NCBI GenBank assembly: GCA_032988165.1
Contig: JANTQF010000038.1
Span: forward strand, 62,001-126,000
Direction: 5' to 3'
Origin: Emmonsiellopsis sp. PD_33
Taxonomy: Eukaryota; Ascomycota; Eurotiomycetes; Onygenales; Ajellomycetaceae
DNA length: 64,000 nucleotides
Shown: positions 57,445 through 64,000 of the stretch, piece after piece
Layout: the number at the start of each line of letters is the position of its first letter
How positions within the stretch are numbered: the first letter of the stretch is position 1
Translations under genes and position numbers: made by a program
Notes under the pieces: model-generated
The model's input: only the letters and a program-made list of their open reading frames with translations
What the model was told of the DNA's origin: nothing
Databases searched by the model: none

Positions 57445-57484
57445 AACCTCTAGTTATGTATGGAGGTTGATGCTGTCCAGGTGG

Positions 57485-57877
57485 AGCCGTGGAACCAAAC
57501 TCTTTCTGGACAAGCTGCACTGTGGATGTGGCTGTGCACTGTGCGGGCGAGCGTGGCTTGGCAGTGCGTGTGCGTTGGGCTTAGTGGCATTATGTCCCCG
57601 ATTCACTGTGGCTTGGCGACGATAGGGGTGAGGAGTAGTTAGAAGCAGCTATTTGTTTGACTCGGTTTATATTACTTCGCAATGGAGGTTGCAAGGCCTT
57701 CGTAAGCTGTCAGAGATTTTGTGTGTACATACTATGATTTCTAATAGAGATATTCCTCTCCATCCGCCAAGTCCACTCCGCCTAACAATTTCCATCACTC
57801 GTTAATGAAACCCACAATTATAAGAAATATAGACAAAAAAATGCAAGATAAATCACATCACCCCATTACTCCATCAT
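57485..57877. other. Spacer between the island and dur3 3' end
   Basis: CpG returns to normal. No gene is supported. It probably contains the dur3 3' untranslated region. Confidence 0.4.
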
Positions 57878-60250
57878 CTACTTCGGCTCAACCTTCTCCA
57901 CGGGCGTGCTGTCTCCCTGGCTCGCTTCCTCTGCCTCAAGCCCCTCCTGGGCCCGCAACGTCTTTAGCGACTTCTTCCCCGTCATATCGAAATACATCGA
58001 CTTGATAGTATGCTTCATCGTCGCTCTTCCTTCCCAGAACGGAAAAACAATCACCCCAAACGCAGTCCCAAACAGCCAAATGAATCCCACGCTAATCCAG
58101 CCTGTAAAGAACTTCTTGCTAAACACGTACCCGGAGCCGAACATGGGCATGGGCCAGAGGATGAGCAGGCAGATAGTCATCACTACAGTTAGTGCGCGGG
58201 CAATTTTAGCAGCTTTGTTCAAGCTGGCTAGTTCTTCTTCTGTTTGATCAGGCGAGGCATCGGCTTGGCCGGGGACGAGCTCGAGGTCGACATGGGCGTC
58301 TGCGGCGACTTCTGAGTCGTCGACTTTTTTGATCTGCTTCATGGATTCGTAATCGTAGTTTTGGGGGCCGAAGACGTAGGTTAGAATTGGGATGAAGACG
58401 ATCGGACTGAGAAGGGCGGCAACATTGCCGGCAAGCATGGGATTGCTAAAATGTTTGTATATCAGTTGACTATACTGCTAATAGAATAGCCCTTGAGATA
58501 TCCTGGTGGGGTGTAGACTTACTTGGAACCTGTAGTTTCAACGGTCAGCACCCCATACTGTTTCTTAGTCGTGACAAGCCAGGCAGTCAAAGAAACGGCC
58601 AAGCCAAGAATGGGGGACAATGATGCTGCGATCCAATTTTGCTGTTTCCACAGAAGTGACAACGACATGGGAAGCACAGCCGAGGAGATAATAACGCCCA
58701 TGAGCAGATACAAATATCCCATACTGATACCAGCATAGTACAGTCCAACTGCGAAACTAGCAAGGATTATCGAGTACACAACACAGCTCATATGGGATAC
58801 AGCCACCAATCGCTTTCCACTAGCACTCTTGTTAATGTATGCATGATATATATCGTACGTTACGATCGAAGAGACTGCGATAAGCTGAGCTGAAAAGGCT
58901 GATGTAACAGCCATGAAGACAAGGAGGACGGTGGCAGCGGCACCACCTGTTCCAAGCATCTTCACAGCCCCGAACGGCAGAGCGAGACCTGCGGTTACGT
59001 CGGCGGGCAGCATTCTGTCCGGACCTTCGAGGGCCAGGGCAACTAGGCCCATAGTGGTGGCGCATAGCCAAGGGATCGCAAACCAACACATTCCTCCAAG
59101 AACGTATCCGGGGAAGGCAGAGACGGGGTGTGCGGCGATAGCTTAATTGGTGTTAAGATTAGCTGCCTGTACAAATGAACACGCAATATTTGGGAGCCGT
59201 GTTCTCACCCTTATTGTAATAACTAGCATCCAAGAAAACAGTCCCAAAGTTTCCAACCAAGTTGATAACGAAGAATATACCACCCTCTCGAGATTTCATC
59301 GTAAGATAGCTTCCCTCAGCATTTCCCTCAACCGGATGGCGTTTTGCCGCCTCGACAAGTAGATCGTAAACCTTTCCTGGCGAACCAAGCTTGTCGCCCG
59401 TGGCATACGCTGAAAATGCAAACACAAAGATCAAAATGATGAGCACGGCGGAATGGGCGTAATCTGTCAGGAGAGTACTCTTGACACCCCCGAACATGGT
59501 GTAGAGAACAACTCCAAGGGGAAGTAGGTAACAGGCGGCAGCGGTTGGTATACCCGTCATGGAACTCGAGACAGCAGAGCCACCAGCGAGCAACATAGCC
59601 GAAACGAGGATATTTGTCATCAGGCAAAAGACTGTAAATACGATATGGGTGAATTTGCCGTATCGAGCGCGAATGACTTCGAGAACGGTGTGTGCGTTAG
59701 GGCTTCGTCTTTTGAGCTCAATGGCGAGAGTCGCAAAGAGCAGAATCTGAACGGTTGCGCCTGAATCAATACCGTTAGAATTGGTCTAGATTTAGTTGAT
59801 TCGGACATCGGCTAACCGGAGGCATAATAGAATGGACCCGAAACCCCATAGTTATATCCAACAGATGAAGATTGGAGAAGCGTCGCAGCCCAGGTCCAAC
59901 TGCTGACCACACCGGATGCTACCAACCCCGATTTCACAGTTCTCCCGGCAGTCGTGAACATCTCACTAGTTTGGACTTCATTGCGATATCTACCTGGCTA
60001 TTAGCTTGATCGTCTTTCAAAATATAGCGGCCAGAAAGTGGCCCCATATAGCCAGTTAACCCATCACGCTGTATGCGCCAAATCTATTGTTGGGGTTGCA
60101 AGCAATTGAGAAGAAATGAAATCCTCACCGTTTCAAGGCCCAAGTAACAAATATCATACCGAAGGCGAAAAGAAACCCCAACCCAATAATAATACCATAT
60201 CCAAAGGATTTGTCGAGCGGGGGAGGGACGAACAAGCTTTCTTGCGCCAT
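57878..60250 (-). CDS. dur3: Urea active transporter Dur3 (solute:sodium symporter family), 677 aa
   Basis: Five exons, 60250-60129, 59989-59817, 59760-59209, 59141-58523 and 58445-57878, join with matching phases. The start [19 protein letters not shown] and the following hydrophobic helix with FVTWALKR are typical of Dur3. Further landmarks are [59 protein letters not shown] and [20 protein letters not shown]. About 15 membrane helices are expected. Dur3 takes up urea (and polyamines in yeast) across the plasma membrane and is usually induced by nitrogen limitation. The cytosolic loop near residues 500-550 is acidic. Length and ends agree with orthologues (about 680-730 aa). Its 3' end lies only 0.4 kb from the mutated island yet it shows no stop mutations. 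Confidence 0.93.
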
Positions 60251-61604
60251 AGCTTCTTAGCGAGCTTCCTCAGCCCAATAGTACGAAGAAACAATGCTCA
60301 GCTCCCACTGGGGTCGGTAAAATCCAAAGCCAGGAAACAAAGAGCAGAAGTCCAGAGAGCAAAGAGAACGAAGAAAATGCATCTTCCCTGTCCATTTATA
60401 TAAAACAAGAAAAAACCAGGCTTCAGATCAGATAAAGATAAGATAGGAGCCATATCGTGGGGTTTAACTTATTTCTCCACGTGTAGCTCCTGAACGGGGA
60501 GCCAACCACGGACGCATTCTGGCGAGAAGCAATAGCTTCCGCGCGCAAGTCAAGAGATAGGTAAAAAAAGTAATCAGTATTAGAGAGAGAAATGCCCATG
60601 GCTTGTCATCACAGTCGAGTCAGAGAGTCATCGACAAGGGCCAGGGGGTAGAGAGCACGTCTGATAAGAGCTCCATTTCTGCGTGGGAAATGGTATCAGG
60701 ACTGCAGCCACCCCTGCAAGCGCGCACTGATAGAAAAATCGGCCAGGAAAGCTCTCCATTTCTGTATATCATAAACCTCGTATTTCCTTGTCGAGGACGT
60801 GCCGGGGCTTGACGCCGTTTTCTTCTGCGAAGAGTTCTATTGGTGAGGTTGAACGACCTTATCAGGAGATATTTAATCACGTGATTCGTTGAAGCCCTAA
60901 AACGCCCTTTTATTCGCTGGCGGGTTGGCTGATAAGGATCATATCAAACCCGCGCCAGCGAAAAAAAGAAACAAAAACATCACGAAGCTAGAAGCTCTAG
61001 GATCAAGGACAGTTCGGGAATCGGGTGAAGGGGGCTTGCTGAGTGGCATATCTGAAAGAGATGATCATCAACATTATTCAGTCAAATACGGAAAAACTAC
61101 TTCCGCTCGTACTAATAGCATTGAGATAGGCCATGACCTCTCGCAGCCGTCAACCATGTGCTCACAAATCTACGGGCAGCTCCGACTGCACTACAGAGTA
61201 AAATGACCCGCTACGGGAAGATTTGCCTGCCAGGTAAGTGTTCTCTATCATGGGGAAATGGATTCATCGTCCCCGGTCTGGGTGGATGCATGGCTTTGTG
61301 TCTTCACACACAAGTCGAATTTAGAAACAGTTCGACCGCTACAGGGTGTACGGATGGCGGAAGAATAAAGGCTTGTTGAATACCAGTTTAGCTATTGAGT
61401 TGAATTTCTCATCTCATAGTTACTATCTGATCTGAATTTGTATTAGGTAGTTGCATTTGTTCCGCCCCCCCCATTTCATTATTTCATTAATAGCACAAAA
61501 CAAAGCATAGATAAAACCGAAACCAAATTTCGAAAGGAACAGGAGAAAGAGAAGGGGAAAAAAGGAAAGGAAAAGAAGCCAATCTGGGAGGATCAAACCT
61601 CCAC
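60251..61604. promoter_or_regulatory. dur3 upstream region and 3' region of the DUF4139 gene
   Basis: Several GATA cores (for example about 60431-60450, where AGATAAAGATAAGATAGG repeats the core) lie 180-200 bp upstream of the dur3 start. Fungal nitrogen regulators of the AreA/Nit2 type bind GATA pairs, so nitrogen control fits a urea transporter. Short frames here carry no family features. Confidence 0.5.
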
Positions 61605-63988
61605 CTACGCCCCAATCATCTTCTGTCCATTCGACATCTTTGCCTCATACTCCAACGTCAACCTGATCTCCATCCCCTTCTCAACCGTAAGTTGCCACAT
61701 AATCTCCCCACCCTTCAACATCGTCACCTTCCCCTTGCCCCAGCCAGCCTTCGCTGCACTGCTATCAAGAGTCACCGGCACGGAATCCGATTCCTTCTCC
61801 AACCCCGCCGGCTCCAATATATTTAACTTTAGCCTATTATCTTCACTGACTGGTACCTGGTCGAGAACCACCAGCGTTCCCGCTGCCGCCTTGGTATTAT
61901 TTATGCGGCATGTTCGCCTGAAAATCGCGCGATCTTCCGTGTTAAAAAACCCGCCTGCTGTGCGGCGCACGATGGGAGTCGGATAGGAGACCTGGATCCC
62001 CGGGTCGACACCGAGATTCAGACTGAAAACTGAATCCGCGCGACAGTCGGGGACCACGGCGGTTCCCATAAATGTACCGTCGAGATTGAGGCCGGCATTA
62101 CCGCGGAGAAGAGGCAGAGAGGAAGCGTTGAAAATCTTCGCGCGGAGGAAGGCGGCGGCGCGGAGCTTGGGGATAATGACGTGGGAGAATTCGACCTTGG
62201 GGAAATCGATGCTCGCGATTACATGACGGCGCTTGATGGGTGAGGGGCGGAGGGTGCGGTGGCCCGGGATGTCGTAGCTGGTTGTCATACCGTATTCTTG
62301 ACGGGAGGGTTCTTGGAAGGCGAGTGCCTTGGGGGGACTGGGGGTACTGCCGAAATCTAGATCAAAACTTGCTCCGTCCAGTGTTAAGTCATCGCCATCC
62401 TCCTCTGACTCCTCAGAATTCCTTTCTTCCAACGCTCTCCCCCCTATTCCAAGGACGAGGTCGGACGAGAGACGCGGATTTGGCAGACCAGGATTAGGAG
62501 GCGGCTGCGCTTGCGCTAACCGCTGCTGCCGCTGCACCGCCTGTTGTTGGGCTTGTTGCTGCTGTACTTGCGCTATATTGTTTAACTGTTGTTGCTGTGC
62601 CATCTGCTGGGCCTGCGGTTGTGTTTGCTGCCACGTACGGTTATACATTGACATTGGGTAGGGTCCAGAATCTGGCACAGGTAGTGTTGGATGCATACTG
62701 GATAGGTTATTTCCAATGACAGGTTTCGACAACATCGTACGGCGCTCCCGCGCCCATTTGGCATTGATTTCATCCTGGCTTGTCAGTCCGCCGGTCCAGC
62801 TGTCGGATTTCTTTTTGAATTCGGCTTTGTCGTCCTCAGTTACTTTCACAGACCAGGGTTTTAGCAGCGGAAGCTTCTCCCCAATACCAGAGAAGGAAGT
62901 TTGGGACGTTGATAGTACCAGTTTCGCATCAGTCCAAGCTTCGGAGCTGAAATTGTGATACTCTGCTAGATACGACGCTGTCCCGGACGACGTTGGAGTC
63001 TTGAGGTTCAGTTCATAACGAGGAACCCATGCAGCCTTTTTCGTCACATAGGTTAGCGAAAGGTCGACCGACCCTGTTGCCTCAACCTTCTCGGGATCAT
63101 CCGTGATGGAACTCCGGCGGCTGGCACCCGGTGTAAGATTCGGAAATCCGTCCAGGCATATAATTACCGCGCCGACTTGTGGCGGATAAAACCTCATGTG
63201 ATCGTTTCGGCGTCTCTTCTTATCAGCTACCACGAGGTTATGCGTGGCTTGCTTCCTCTTCCTAGCCGCACGTTCGGGTTTAGCCGCAGCATCTCGAGCA
63301 CGATTAAAAGCAGCCTGAAGGCTATCCCGTGTGCGGGTGAGTTTCGTGATTTGACTCGCAAGGTCCGCGACCTTATCCTCGCACTCCTGACAGAACTCGC
63401 TCAATCTTTCCCGCTCCTGCTCAAAGGTCCGCAGGTATTCCGATAACTGTGAGATGGGCACGACTTCGGGCTTTATGCCGTTGCCGTACTCTTGCAGGCA
63501 TTCAAGGGACTTAGTGGCGGTGCGCCATTCTCTATTGGTGATGTTGTTCTTCGCGTTGAGCTCCTTCAGCTCATCTTGGACTTTTGTGAGCTCTAATTTG
63601 TCGACGCCGAAATCATTGTCCGGATCTTCTTGTTCGACGACCTGATCTCCAGGCTCGTTTTCACAGTCTGGAAAGAGCTCTTCGAACAGATGTTTTTGCG
63701 TCACCGTCGTTGTTTGTATGTCAGTGATGGTCGCGGGGCCATTGCCTGCGACATGGATAGAGTCTGAGTCGACTTGCGGATCTAGACCATATATGGTGAT
63801 CTCGTTGTGGCCATGCTAGGAGCATCATCAGTCATATATCTCGGAAGATTGCATTAGATGGAGCTTACTTTGATCTGGACACCAGAAACCTCACGGACCA
63901 CAGTTGCACGCTCCGGTCCCAAGGTAACTAACTTTGTAGGGATATCTGTGAGGGATACTTCAGCAGTATGGACAGTGTCGAATGTCAT
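61605..63988 (-). CDS. Mucoidy inhibitor A-like protein (DUF4140-DUF4139), 776 aa, two exons
   Basis: Exons 63988-63869 and 63815-61605 join in phase 0 (AAA|GTAAGC to CCTAG|CAT). The N-terminal 100 residues match DUF4140 (EVSLTDIPTKLVTLGPERAT, then NEITIYGLDP). A long coiled coil at about 125-230 (VQDELKELNAKN, then LASQITKLTRTRDSLQAAF) separates it from DUF4139, which begins DLSLTYVTKKAAWVPRYELN. A Gln-rich insert near residues 455-505 splits the domain, and a conserved C-terminal part (AGLNLDGTFMG, DPGIQVSYP) follows. The family is widespread in filamentous fungi and bacteria; the function is unknown. The gene is complete, ending 12 bp before the window edge. Confidence 0.85.
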
Positions 63989-64000
63989 TTTGACTCAATG

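Larger units (their letters stand above)
46521..57484. other. AT-rich, CpG-depleted island of about 11 kb
   Basis: Reading through the block, CpG dinucleotides are almost absent, apart from the insert at 53.49-53.84 kb; the flanks have normal CpG. Stop codons TAA, TAG and TGA interrupt every recognisable coding frame at sites where CAA, CAG or CGA would be expected. Content: simple AT-rich DNA, diverged tandem units, a dead gypsy element with LTRs, and an unidentified mutated stretch at about 55.7-57.3 kb. The pattern is that of repeat-induced point mutation or a similar CpG-directed process. Confidence 0.85.

Overview
The window is from a filamentous ascomycete fungus. Genes carry short GT..AG introns of about 50-80 nt, sit on both strands, and encode fungal hallmark proteins: an Stb6-like Sin3-binding protein, Rmd5 of the GID ubiquitin ligase, Clr2, a Clr5-domain ankyrin protein, Mrd1, Dur3, xylose reductase and a peroxisomal ABC transporter. 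A sharply bounded AT-rich block with essentially no CpG and a transition-riddled Ty3/gypsy element points to RIP-like CpG-directed mutation, as known in Onygenales. Eurotiomycetes/Onygenales is my inference; no marker gene settles it.

Layout. 0.1-7.2 kb: Stb6-like gene divergent from the GID subunit Rmd5, a single-exon kinase-like gene with a possible prenylation signal, and a small Cys-rich gene. 7.4-12 kb: a dead DDE transposase fragment beside a large spliced Clr5-domain/ankyrin-repeat gene with freshly duplicated repeats. 13-24 kb: an SRA-YDG protein, a 2-oxoglutarate oxygenase-like protein, Clr2 (four exons assembled here) and an ABCD-type peroxisomal fatty-acid transporter. 26-34 kb: a Psr-type phosphatase, Sds22, and two weaker gene models. 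34-38 kb is gene-poor. 38-46 kb: xylose reductase, Mrd1 divergent from an LC8 dynein light chain, and a seven-exon zinc-ribbon micro-gene made almost entirely of very short exons.

46.5-57.5 kb is the accessory region. It is CpG-depleted and holds a complete but dead chromovirus-type LTR retrotransposon with matching 5-bp target duplications, 254-bp LTRs that differ only by transitions, and a younger CpG-rich foldback element nested inside. Possible inverted terminal repeats lie near both edges of the block. 57.9-64 kb returns to normal genes: Dur3 urea transporter and a DUF4139 (mucoidy-inhibitor-A-like) protein.

Three genes belong to families linked to chromatin silencing (Clr2, SRA-YDG, Clr5 domain) and occur in the same window as a heavily mutated repeat island. 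This may be chance, and I do not claim a gene cluster. The strongest non-routine signals are the strand-alternating CpG decay between the two LTRs and the nested post-mutation foldback element. I saw no CRISPR array, rRNA gene or convincing tRNA gene.
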